A stretch of 44,710 nt of DNA, taken from NCBI GenBank assembly GCA_910584815.1, contig CAJUBT010000003.1, positions 40,373 through 85,082 of the forward strand. Reading direction: 5' to 3'. Source of the DNA: an uncultured Christensenella sp. Its GTDB lineage: Bacteria > Bacillota > Clostridia > Christensenellales > UBA1242. Below, piece by piece: positions 35,656-44,707 of this stretch. Numbering within the stretch: the stretch's first letter is position 1; each line of letters begins with the position of its first letter. The notes below the pieces were generated by a model that was not told the DNA's origin, ran no database searches, and was given only the letters and a program-made list of their open reading frames with translations. Both the position numbers and the translations under genes were made by a program.

Positions 35656-35952
35656 GCTTTTAAATTAATTTTAATAATATTATGATATTTTTGAGTTTTT
35701 ATTATATAAATTAAAATTAAAAAATTGTATAAATTATAAAATTTTTATTTAAAACTTTTTTGTAAATTTATTTTTTAATAAAAAGATATAGTTCTAAATT
35801 AATTTTTTTGTTAAATTATTTGTTTAATTGTATTTTTAGTGATAAACTATTTTATATTTATAGAAGGTTAAATTGAATTTTTACATCCATAATAAAAAAT
35901 ATTGATTAGAATTGAGAATATTTTGATTAATTTAAATTTTAATATGTATGTC

Positions 35953-35981
35953 TTGCTTTTAATTTAACTTAATAATATTAT
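35953..35981 (+). promoter_or_regulatory. Promoter of second pilin gene
   Basis: TTGCTT (35953-35958), 17 bases, TATTAT (35976-35981), about 33 bases before the ATG at 36015. Confidence 0.55.
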
Positions 35982-36014
35982 TTTTTAAATTGCATTAAAA
36001 TAAGGAGTTTTTTA

Positions 36015-36326
36015 ATGAATCTATCTAATTTGTTAGGAGATATATTTCCAGTACCTTCAGGCGATTATAAATATTTATCAGAAATAGTTACTTTTTTAAA
36101 TCAATCTATAATGCCTATATCAATAGTTTTACTTGTCGCAGCAGGATTATTTAGTGTTGTTTTAGCATTTATGATAATGAAAGCAGAGAGTAGTGAAAGA
36201 TCTAATGAGATGAAAAAAAGACTTGGACATTTAATTATTGCTGTTATTTGTATTATTGGTTGTGTGTGGTTGTTGGCTTTTGTTTTATCTCAAATGGATA
36301 CAATTATTGGTTTTTTTAAAAAATAA
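36015..36326 (+). CDS. VirB2-like type IV secretion pilin, copy 2
   Basis: 103 residues, ATG after TAAGGAG. It has the same two-helix plan as the gene 430 bases upstream: first helix around IMPISIVLLVAAGLFSVVLAF, a charged loop (KAESSERSNEMKKR), second helix LIIAVICIIGCVWLLAFVLS, and a closing QMDTIIGFF comparable with SIDTIFGSS in copy 1. The loop motif KAExSxxxxEMKKRL parallels RAETADKAQEAKKRL. The two are diverged tandem paralogues, not recent duplicates, and may build different filaments or a mixed one. It has its own promoter; no terminator is evident before the lipoprotein gene, so read-through is possible. Confidence 0.78.
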   Translation: MNLSNLLGDIFPVPSGDYKYLSEIVTFLNQSIMPISIVLLVAAGLFSVVLAFMIMKAESSERSNEMKKRLGHLIIAVICIIGCVWLLAFVLSQMDTIIGFFKK

Positions 36327-36573
36327 AAGTTTGCTTTTTATGACATTAAGCAGTTTATTTATTAATAAAAGAAACCTTAATTCAAAAATTATTAAAATAC
36401 GCCAAAATATTTTTATTTCTATATTGTTTTTAAGGCCTGTTTCCAAATTTTAATAATTTTTAAAAGCAATTATGAAAAGTTAGATATAAGACGATAATTT
36501 TAAAATAAAAGAATAACTAAAAAAAAGTTATAAAAATTCATAAAATCTTAAAACTAATTTAAAGGGAACATTG

Positions 36574-38319
36574 ATGAAAAATCTTTTTAAGTCAAAAAAA
36601 ATCTATGCTTTTTTGCTTACAATGATTATGTGTATATCATTGTTCCTTTTTTCTGCTTGCAGTGAAGGAGATGAAAAACTCTTATTTAAAATAGTTTACC
36701 GTCCTTATGCAGATAGCAAAAGCGAATTCTTTGGTGGTACATATAAACAAAAAATTAAAGAAGATTTGGATGAAACAACAGAATATGTAATTTCATACAT
36801 AGTAGGTGCTTTTGGAATAGGCGAAATTGAAGTAAGAATGCAAAATAAAGATACTGGCGCATATGAGACAATAAAACTTAGCCCAGAATTTCCAAATGAT
36901 AATGAATATTATTATTCTAATTTATTAGGTATTAGTAAATCAAACACTTACTATAATAGTGTTGTTTCTAAAATTGTTCAAACAACCAATATTTATTATG
37001 ATTATACTTCCACTAGCGGAAAACCAGCAATAATGGTTCTTTCTAACCATCAAGTTACTGGTAGGGATTTGGAGGATAACATTGTAAAATATAGTGAAGA
37101 AGAAAGGTGCTTTAAAGCTCAAACCTCTATGCAGCTTGTCGGTTCTAATAAATATTTTTCTTATGACCAGGCCTTGAATTCTGGCGATATATATCTATAT
37201 GAAAGTAGTGAAGGTTATTCTTTCATATTTATTGGAGGCTATGTAAGTGGCGGAAGTTCTTATAACAGCACAACAAACGCTAGTAGATTTGTTACAAGTC
37301 TTCTATCAACAAACTATAATAATATTCAACAAACTGTTGGAAAAGTGGAAATATATAATGGTTCAGATACAGGAATTAGTAATTCTTCAAGTTGGGCATA
37401 TTCTTTAACAGAAAAGGAAATGGATAATGTATATAATGCCCAAAGTTATTTAGATATTTATTTGGATAAATATTTTAATGAGTATAAGATTGAGATTGTT
37501 AAGGCTATTTTAACTCGTAATGAAAACGAATGGACTGATGAATTAGAAAGAGCATACAACCTTGCAAAAAGAACTAATGTAACAGCAGAGCAGAGAAAAA
37601 AGAACATAGATAGTTATGTAGATAAAGCCTGTGAATATATAGACCACTTAGGATTAATTCCAGAAGAGGCAGAAAGCATTACAAATTTTATGGTAGAAAA
37701 TGTTATTGGTTACAATGTTACAGTAACAGAAACATTGAAAGCCTCTTGTGTAAAATGTTTAACTGCTGCCCACGAAGCAATAGGTTATGTTCCTCTTCTT
37801 GAAGTTTTGTCTTATGAACTTAGCGAACAAGAAGAAATTAAAATAGATGGATATGTTCAATCTATAATTATTTTAACAGAGGATCAGGACTATAACTTTA
37901 CGAGTTTATTGGCTATTTTTTCTTTTGAGGAGGAACAAACTTTAGAACCATACTTGGTTACCGTAAGACATCAAGAAGATGGATATATAGATGAATACCC
38001 TATAGCTTTAAATGAAGAAGATGCATCAAGTGGTGCAATAGAAGTGTCTATGGAAGACATACTAGATAGCAATGAAGAAGGCTTAATAATTTCTAAAAGT
38101 GAAGACCCTATAAAACCTGGACTATTTTCTAAAAAAACAAGTATTGTTGATGAAGCAAAAAAATATGCAAAAATGTTTACTTATTCAACAAGCACAGAAA
38201 ACACAGATGGTATGTGCTGGTGTTTTAATAATGAGAATAGTAATTTTATTCAAATAATACTAGCAACAAATAATTTATGTGTAAATCAACATTTGAATTT
38301 GGATGTTTTGTTCTTATAA
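36574..38319 (+). CDS. Secretion-locus lipoprotein, unknown fold
   Basis: 581 residues from ATG 36574, with AAAGGGA upstream. The N-terminus is a lipoprotein signal peptide with lipobox LFSAC (Cys29), so it is anchored on the outer membrane face. The mature part is mixed: a beta-rich first half (about 35-260), a helical stretch with many Glu and Lys (about 280-420), then a beta-rich end. I recognise no domain. It lies between the pilins and the VirB6-like gene on the same strand, which suggests an extracellular part of the secretion apparatus. The last 40 residues contain a CWCF patch and run to a normal stop; I see no clear sign of a frameshift. Confidence 0.75.
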   Translation: MKNLFKSKKIYAFLLTMIMCISLFLFSACSEGDEKLLFKIVYRPYADSKSEFFGGTYKQKIKEDLDETTEYVISYIVGAFGIGEIEVRMQNKDTGAYETIKLSPEFPNDNEYYYSNLLGISKSNTYYNSVVSKIVQTTNIYYDYTSTSGKPAIMVLSNHQVTGRDLEDNIVKYSEEERCFKAQTSMQLVGSNKYFSYDQALNSGDIYLYESSEGYSFIFIGGYVSGGSSYNSTTNASRFVTSLLSTNYNNIQQTVGKVEIYNGSDTGISNSSSWAYSLTEKEMDNVYNAQSYLDIYLDKYFNEYKIEIVKAILTRNENEWTDELERAYNLAKRTNVTAEQRKKNIDSYVDKACEYIDHLGLIPEEAESITNFMVENVIGYNVTVTETLKASCVKCLTAAHEAIGYVPLLEVLSYELSEQEEIKIDGYVQSIIILTEDQDYNFTSLLAIFSFEEEQTLEPYLVTVRHQEDGYIDEYPIALNEEDASSGAIEVSMEDILDSNEEGLIISKSEDPIKPGLFSKKTSIVDEAKKYAKMFTYSTSTENTDGMCWCFNNENSNFIQIILATNNLCVNQHLNLDVLFL

Positions 38320-38544
38320 AAATAAGTTTCTAGAATTTTAGTAATAGCATTAATTGCTTTAAATATAACTTAGTTAATGTCATAAAATTATTTAAATATT
38401 ATAGAGAAAAACGTGATAATCAATGCTCAAAAAGAAAAAGGTTAAATAGTTAACATTAAGTAATCAATATATTTTTAGTTTTATAAAAAATTATTTAATA
38501 ATCAACTTATATCAGAATATATTTTATAAATTTCTTTAAATTGT

Positions 38545-38573
38545 TTGGTAAAATTAAATTAAATTGCTATAAT
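38545..38573 (+). promoter_or_regulatory. Promoter of virB6-like gene
   Basis: TTGGTA (38545-38550), 17 bases, TATAAT (38568-38573) with TGC before it (extended -10). Start near 38580, about 95 bases before the ATG. It occupies the 38320-38674 gap, which is otherwise AT-rich. Confidence 0.75.
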
Positions 38574-38674
38574 TGTTGCATAATAGTTTATATGGACTTT
38601 TTATAAAATTTTTTAGTAAAAAATAGTAATTATAAATAAAAAATGAAAATAAAAGGGGGTGAAGAAACTTACAT

Positions 38675-41674
38675 ATGCATTTATTAAATATGCTTGGTGC
38701 TTGGTGGGACCCAGTTACAGATTCTATTTATAATTTTTTTGGTGGAATAGCAAACGGAATTGTCCAGTTAGTAATACAAGTAATAAGATTTTTAATATTT
38801 GGGGTTTTTTATAAAATATTTTCTGCTATATTAACTTTAATTGATTTTGTTGAGAATATTTTTAAAAGAGTTGCGGGTATAGACAAAATTACATTAAATG
38901 GAGTTGAATATGGTGGTGATGGTAGTGGTGGAGATTTAGTTTATGGTTTTATAACAAATGAATCTGTACTGAGTGTTTTTTGGGCTGTTATTGCTTTATC
39001 GTTAGTACTTCTACTTGTTTTTACAATAGTTGCCTTTATAAAATCGGAATTTACATTAGATTTAAAGGGCAGTGCTAAAGGCCCTATTATAAGTAGATCT
39101 CTAAAATCTCTTGTAAATTTAATAGCTGTACCAGCAGTATCTATTGTCGCTATTATGGGTGTAAATTTTTTAACAAGAACAATATATAGCCTATTTGATA
39201 TGACAGGAACATCTCTCTCTCAAAAGTGTTTTAGAGTAGGGGCATTTACTGCCAATCGTGCGCGGTTGGAACCAGAGTTTGCTGATTATTTGTCTTCTGG
39301 TGCTTGGGTCGAATATGGTAGTAGTCCGTTCACTGGAAGTCAAGAAGCAGTTGCAAATGCTGTAGATGAAGCTTTTGCCAAAGAAGAAAAAAGTTCAATA
39401 ACTTTTGAAGATATCGGTATATGGGATAAATTTGAGTGGGGACAAGCCGAAGCTGATGGTGGGAAAGGTCATTATGCCGATTGGCATACTCTGGTTTTTG
39501 GATATCCACCGCCTAATTCATATTTCTCTTTTACATCATTAAAAATGGTAAATTATTTTTACGATTTAGCGGAATTTCAATACATTTTAGCATTAGGATC
39601 TGCTATTGCAATAGGTTGGACTTTATTAACGGTTTGCTTAGTTTTAATAAAAAGGGTTTTTGAACTAACAATGCTATTTTTGCTGGCACCCCCAATGACA
39701 GCAATTGCACCGTTAGATGGTGGTCAAGCAGAAAAAAAATGGAGACAAGAATTTGTCAAAAGATTAATTTCTGTAATTGGAACGATATTTGCTTATAATA
39801 TGTATTTCATATTAATTCCTTTATTTGAAACGATTGAACTTTTCCCTAGTACTGATTTTACAGATACAATTGGTGCAGCTTGGAGTTTTGCTACATTAGT
39901 TCCAATGACTGATTTCTTTAATATTCTTTTTCAATTAATTTGTGTTTTTGTAGGAGTATCTATTGTAAAATCTGCATCTGCTTTAATTTCTTCTTTACTT
40001 GGGATAGAAGATTTAGTAAAATCTGGTGCAGAAGCTGCTAAAAAAGCAATGGCAACAGGTGTTGCAGCTGTTGGTATGGCTGCAAGTATAACCCTTGGCG
40101 GCATTAAAGGAACTGCAGCGGTTCTTAAAAGTATTGGTGGATTGGGTAGCGGAGTTAAGAATAAAATATTAACTGGGGCTAGTCGTTCAGCAGCAAAAGC
40201 ACAATTAGCCGATGAACAAAAAGCATATGATTCAGCAAGTGGTAAAGTTGATGCTATAGATGAAGATATTAAAGGGGCACAAGCAGAATATGATGCTAGA
40301 ACGAAAGAAGTTAATAGATTAAGTAATTTGAAGAATGCAAATCCCGCTGCTTTAGCAGCTGCCAAAGCATTACAGGAAAAATCTAGTGAAAAATTAAAGG
40401 CCCTTAATAAAGACAAAGAAGCTGCAGAAGAAGAAAGAACTAGGGCTGGAAGAAGTTTAGATCTTAGAAAATCTGGTATGTCAAGAGAACAACAAGCAGA
40501 ATTTGATAAAGCTGCAGATGAAGTTAGGGCAAAAAGAGCAGGCGAACTTAAAGGCGTAGATGAAGATTCTCAATATTATAAAGAAACCAAAGAAAGTATT
40601 GAACAAGAAGCTAAAAAGGCATTCAATGAAAAAGCAGGAGGCTTACAAAGTAAGTTACGAAAAAGTAATATTAGAGATAATTTAGCGAATGCTATTAATA
40701 GCGAATTTGGGGATGATCCTGATAATTCTTTAATTGCAAAGGGGACATCTAAAGTAGCAGAATGGGCAAAAGGTAGTCATAATATTCCTGTAATTACTAA
40801 TGCAACAGGAATTAAATTAAATGTTTCAAAAATCCCTTTTGCAGGTAAAATAGCTGATATAACAAACTCTGTTAGCGAATGGGCTAATGTCTCTGATAGT
40901 AAAAATCGAAGAAGACTTCAGGATATGATGACTAAAGCCCTTGGAGATAGTGCTGCAGCAGAAGCTTTTAGAACTCTTACAAACACTAACGCTAGAGCAA
41001 AGATGTTTGAAAGTATTCCAGAAGAAAAAGAAAGAGGTGCTAGAATTGAGAATGAAAATGCTATGAAAGGTAGGGATAAGTATTTTGCTAAGAGGGATGC
41101 AGAAAAGGCAAAAGAAGAGGATCTAAAAGTTATTAGACGTATGCTTGCTTATGAAAAGGGTATGACTGATTATGAGGATCTTGTTAAAAAACGCCAAACT
41201 CCAGGTTTAAATAAAGCACAAATTGATAAAATTGATGCTGAGATTAAAAAACTTGATCTTAAAGGAGGCGTTAATTCTCTACAAAATCAGGCAGAATCTT
41301 TCTATAAAGGTGCAAAAGCTGATAGTGATGAATTAGCAAGGCTTCAAGCATTTAAAGATAAAATGCAAGTAGATGCAGCAAAAGACACAATTAAAGAAGA
41401 ACAAAAACAAAAAGCTGCAATGTCAGCAGCAGCTTCTGCTATGGGACAAACAATTGACACCAAAATTACGGAACAGTCTGCCGAACAACTTGCAAAAGCA
41501 ATTGCAAATGCCTTATTTAATCCAAATGGAAAAGGCTTTAAAATTGCAGAAGGTATTAAGTTGGATCCTGCATCCTTGGAAGGTTTTGGAAATAGTATAA
41601 ACCCACTTGCAGAAAGTATTAAAGGGCTTGCAGAACAACTTCAAGTTTTAATAAATGAAAAGAAAAAAGAATAA
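38675..41674 (+). CDS. VirB6/TrbL-like channel protein with long tail
   Basis: 999 residues. The first ~480 carry about seven membrane segments and the LLAPPMTAIAPLDGG...KKWRQEFVKR motif seen in Gram-positive VirB6/TrbL-type inner-membrane channel proteins. The remaining ~500 residues are cytoplasmic, rich in Ala, Lys, Glu and Asp and predicted to be helical or coiled coil; such a long tail is unusual. AGGGGGTG lies about 14 bases before the ATG, a long spacing. The gene stands out in base usage: it has eight GATC sites, when the first 36 kb of the window has three, and more GAT before C-starting codons. This suggests recent arrival from another lineage. It is transcribed alone, with its own promoter and terminator. 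Confidence 0.85.
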   Translation: MHLLNMLGAWWDPVTDSIYNFFGGIANGIVQLVIQVIRFLIFGVFYKIFSAILTLIDFVENIFKRVAGIDKITLNGVEYGGDGSGGDLVYGFITNESVLSVFWAVIALSLVLLLVFTIVAFIKSEFTLDLKGSAKGPIISRSLKSLVNLIAVPAVSIVAIMGVNFLTRTIYSLFDMTGTSLSQKCFRVGAFTANRARLEPEFADYLSSGAWVEYGSSPFTGSQEAVANAVDEAFAKEEKSSITFEDIGIWDKFEWGQAEADGGKGHYADWHTLVFGYPPPNSYFSFTSLKMVNYFYDLAEFQYILALGSAIAIGWTLLTVCLVLIKRVFELTMLFLLAPPMTAIAPLDGGQAEKKWRQEFVKRLISVIGTIFAYNMYFILIPLFETIELFPSTDFTDTIGAAWSFATLVPMTDFFNILFQLICVFVGVSIVKSASALISSLLGIEDLVKSGAEAAKKAMATGVAAVGMAASITLGGIKGTAAVLKSIGGLGSGVKNKILTGASRSAAKAQLADEQKAYDSASGKVDAIDEDIKGAQAEYDARTKEVNRLSNLKNANPAALAAAKALQEKSSEKLKALNKDKEAAEEERTRAGRSLDLRKSGMSREQQAEFDKAADEVRAKRAGELKGVDEDSQYYKETKESIEQEAKKAFNEKAGGLQSKLRKSNIRDNLANAINSEFGDDPDNSLIAKGTSKVAEWAKGSHNIPVITNATGIKLNVSKIPFAGKIADITNSVSEWANVSDSKNRRRLQDMMTKALGDSAAAEAFRTLTNTNARAKMFESIPEEKERGARIENENAMKGRDKYFAKRDAEKAKEEDLKVIRRMLAYEKGMTDYEDLVKKRQTPGLNKAQIDKIDAEIKKLDLKGGVNSLQNQAESFYKGAKADSDELARLQAFKDKMQVDAAKDTIKEEQKQKAAMSAAASAMGQTIDTKITEQSAEQLAKAIANALFNPNGKGFKIAEGIKLDPASLEGFGNSINPLAESIKGLAEQLQVLINEKKKE

Positions 41675-41732
41675 TCTTAAAAATATTATTTGATGATTAA
41701 AATTTTATTTAGTTGAATGCTTGATTGCAATT

Positions 41733-41763
41733 AAAAAAGGAATGAGAAATCATTCCTTTTTTT
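41733..41763. terminator. Terminator after virB6-like gene
   Basis: AAAAAAGGAATGA pairs with TCATTCCTTTTTT around a GAAA tetraloop (41746-41749). Confidence 0.92.
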
Positions 41764-41933
41764 ATTTGTGTTATTTATTTTAATAATTCTATAAAATTAA
41801 CTTTTTTAAGGTTAGATATTATTATTGTAAATTATTTATAATGCTTTAAATAACTCAGAAATTGTAGGGAACTGTAAATTACAAAAATATTAAAAAATAG
41901 TTTTTATCTTTTAATAAAAAAGTGTTTAATAAT

Positions 41934-41962
41934 TTGCGGTTTTTTATTATTTATTGTAAAAT
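41934..41962 (+). promoter_or_regulatory. Possible promoter of virB4-like gene
   Basis: TTGCGG (41934-41939), 17 bases, TAAAAT (41957-41962). The start would leave a leader of about 110 bases. The match is moderate; a TATAAT at 41980-41986 without a -35 is an alternative. The rest of the 41675-42079 gap is AT-rich. Confidence 0.4.
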
Positions 41963-42079
41963 ACTAATATATGATGACATTATAATAATGTCTTTATTTT
42001 GTTGTTGCAAATTTTATAGTATTTCAACCTTTTAAAAATTATGTTAGACAATTAAAATTTAGTTAAGGAGTTCAATAAT

Positions 42080-44707
42080 ATGAGGTTTATTCCAAGAAAG
42101 ACAAAAGTCAAAATGGAATTCTTTAAAGGCATTACTCTTTCAGATATAGGGGTTGCAGCAGTTGGTCTTGTAGGTTTTTTATTGTTTGCATTGGCACAAG
42201 GTATTCCTTATAACTGGTATTTTGGTCTTGCTTTTTTAGCATTGGATGCAATGCTTTTTATGCCAGTAGATAATGAACTACGACTATATGGTTGCTTAGG
42301 TTTATTAATTCGTTTTGTTGCTTTCAAAAAGAAATACAATAAAAACGATGTTGATAAGAAAACAGGCAAATTAAAAATGAGAGAAATTATTCCATATGAA
42401 GGAATTGTAAAAGAAAAATATTTAAATTATGGCACATATTATGGAATGGTTATAGAAATTAAACCCATTGAATTTGGTTTATTAGGCGAACACAAACAAG
42501 AAATGGCTGTTCGTTCCTTTGCAAATGCATTAAGAAGACTTACAAATGATCAGTCGGCAAGTATTATTAAAACAAATAAAGCTATTATTTTTGATGATTA
42601 TGTAACCGCTGAAGATAAAAAGTATGATAGCCTTATGGAATTACAATATGAAGGGGAAATGTCTGATGAAGAAGTTTTGGCCCGTTCTGATGTTTTTGAA
42701 GCCCGAGTAAGTCAAATTGAATTTATGAATAGGGAAGAAAAAATTTATAGAGATTATTTTTATATAGTTGTTTATGATAAAGACAAAGAAATATTAGAAT
42801 CTACTATAGATGGTATGATTAATACTTTAGGCAATAGTGTAGTTCCACTTATTGCAAATAAAGTAACAGGTAAACATTTAGCAAGTTTTTTAAGGTCAAA
42901 TTATGGGAAATCTTTCGATGAAAGAGATTTAGAAAGTACTCCTGTAGACCAATTTACAAATTGGTCTATGCCAGAAACAATTAATTTTAAACCAACAAAA
43001 ACTGTTATAGATAAACAAGCTTATCGTAGTTTTGTTATTACAGATTATCCACTTGAAGTTCCTAATGCTTGGGGTGCTCACTTTTTTATGATTGGCGGAA
43101 CCAACATTGTTATGAATATTAAACCTGTTAAAAAGGAACTTGCAGAAAAACGCATTGACCGTTCTATTATTGAAATGGAAGCAAAAACGGCGAATTCTTT
43201 TAAAAGCAGTAAAAAAATTGAAAACCAAACTCAATTAAACACAATGAAAGACCTCTTAAAAATGTTAAAGAGTAACAACGAAGAATTGTATGAAGTAAAC
43301 ACCCACATATTTTGTGAAGAAGCTTCTAAAAAAGAAGTTCGTGCAATTTTAAGGCAAAATGGCTATAAGTATTCAGAAATGTTTGGTAGGCAAGTAGATG
43401 CTTTTATTAGTAGAAATATTTCTGCCTTAGACACTATTAAACAAACCACAAGAGATATTCCAACAACAACTCTTGCTTCTGTTTTCCCATTTATTTCTGG
43501 TGCCTTGCAAGATGAAAAAGGTTTTTATATTGGCTATAACGAATACCCAGTATTCGTAGACTTTTTCAAGAGAGATAGAGAAAGAGCAAACAGTAATGTT
43601 ATGATTATTGGTAAATCTGGTGGTGGTAAATCGTACGCTACAAAAACCTTGCTTACTAACCTTGCGTGTGATAATACAAAAGTTTTCGTTCTCGACCCTG
43701 AAGATGAATACACTCCACTTTCGTATAATATGAAAGGTAAGGTTATGGATGTTGGTTCCTCTCAAAGCGGAAGGTTTAACCCTTTCCATATCTTTACGAC
43801 TTTGCAGTCGGATGAAGGTGGGGAAGATGATTCATATTCTGTTCACTTGCAGTTCTTAGAAGAATTTCTTTCAACAATTCTTCCAGGTATGCCATCAGAA
43901 GCATTTGAATTGTTAAATTCTCTTGTTATTGAAGTTTACACAATGAAGGGCATAAATTCACAAACACCAGTTTCTAAGTTAAAGGCAACAGATTTTCCAA
44001 TTTTCGATGATGTTTATAACCTTGCAAGAAAGAAATTAGTAGAAAGTAAGGATGAATATTTTAAAAAGAACTTACAAACTGTTGTTACTTATATATCAAA
44101 ATTTGCAACAGGGGGAAGAAATAGTAACTTATGGAACGGTCCAACTTCCATTGAAACTAAAGAAAACTTTTTTACATTTAACTTCCGTTCTTTACTTGCT
44201 AACCGTAACCAAACAATTGCTAATGCTCAAATGCTTTTGGTTTTTAAATATTTAGATAACGAAATTATTAAAAATAAAGACTTTAATGATAAATATTCTG
44301 CTAACCGCCATATAGTAGTTGTTGTTGATGAGGCTCACGTATTCATTAACCCAAAACACCCTATAGCACTAGAGTTTATGGCTCAAATGGCAAAGCGTAT
44401 TCGTAAATATGGTGGAATGCAAATTGTTATTACACAAAATATTAAAGACTTCGTTGGTTCTCCAGAAATTCAAAGACAATCAACTGCTATCATTAATGCT
44501 AGTCAGTATTCCTTTATTTTCTCTCTTGCTCCTAACGATGTTACCGACTTAATTGAACTATATCGTAACGCTGGTGAAATTAACCAAGAGGAACAAGATA
44601 GTATTGTTACTGCAGGTGTTGGTCAATGTTTCTTAATTACTGGCGCATTATCAAGAACCTCAGTTAAAATAGAAGCAAATCAAGCTGTTATAAAGTTGTT
44701 CTCATAA
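42080..44707 (+). CDS. VirB4-type secretion ATPase with PrgI-like N-terminus
   Basis: 875 residues, ATG after TTAAGGAG, complete at a TAA three bases before the window end. Residues 1-90 resemble the small membrane protein PrgI/VirB3: basic start, KGITLSDIGV, then two hydrophobic segments (about 23-42 and 46-62). The rest is a VirB4/TraE motor: Walker A GKSGGGKS (about 512-519) in VMIIGKSGGGKSYATK, the DPEDEY motif, Walker B VVVVDEAHVF (about 745-754), and the downstream RIRKYGGMQIVITQN. VirB4 drives pilus assembly and substrate transport. PrgI and VirB4 are separate genes in many Gram-positive elements; here they appear fused, as VirB3-VirB4 fusions are in some Gram-negative systems. Confidence 0.92.
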   Translation: MRFIPRKTKVKMEFFKGITLSDIGVAAVGLVGFLLFALAQGIPYNWYFGLAFLALDAMLFMPVDNELRLYGCLGLLIRFVAFKKKYNKNDVDKKTGKLKMREIIPYEGIVKEKYLNYGTYYGMVIEIKPIEFGLLGEHKQEMAVRSFANALRRLTNDQSASIIKTNKAIIFDDYVTAEDKKYDSLMELQYEGEMSDEEVLARSDVFEARVSQIEFMNREEKIYRDYFYIVVYDKDKEILESTIDGMINTLGNSVVPLIANKVTGKHLASFLRSNYGKSFDERDLESTPVDQFTNWSMPETINFKPTKTVIDKQAYRSFVITDYPLEVPNAWGAHFFMIGGTNIVMNIKPVKKELAEKRIDRSIIEMEAKTANSFKSSKKIENQTQLNTMKDLLKMLKSNNEELYEVNTHIFCEEASKKEVRAILRQNGYKYSEMFGRQVDAFISRNISALDTIKQTTRDIPTTTLASVFPFISGALQDEKGFYIGYNEYPVFVDFFKRDRERANSNVMIIGKSGGGKSYATKTLLTNLACDNTKVFVLDPEDEYTPLSYNMKGKVMDVGSSQSGRFNPFHIFTTLQSDEGGEDDSYSVHLQFLEEFLSTILPGMPSEAFELLNSLVIEVYTMKGINSQTPVSKLKATDFPIFDDVYNLARKKLVESKDEYFKKNLQTVVTYISKFATGGRNSNLWNGPTSIETKENFFTFNFRSLLANRNQTIANAQMLLVFKYLDNEIIKNKDFNDKYSANRHIVVVVDEAHVFINPKHPIALEFMAQMAKRIRKYGGMQIVITQNIKDFVGSPEIQRQSTAIINASQYSFIFSLAPNDVTDLIELYRNAGEINQEEQDSIVTAGVGQCFLITGALSRTSVKIEANQAVIKLFS

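Noticed and set aside
36238..36453. 71-residue frame overlapping the end of pilin copy 2
   Set aside because: Out-of-frame with the pilin and without a ribosome site; composition of random AT-rich sequence.
38200..38319. Possible frameshift at the end of the secretion-locus lipoprotein
   Set aside because: The last residues look odd but no alternative frame continues convincingly; the normal stop is accepted.
39931..40416. 161-residue minus-strand frame inside the virB6-like gene
   Set aside because: Antisense shadow of an Ala-rich coding region; no ribosome site or family resemblance.
43427..43789. 120-residue minus-strand frame in virB4
   Set aside because: Antisense to the Walker A region; no start signal.
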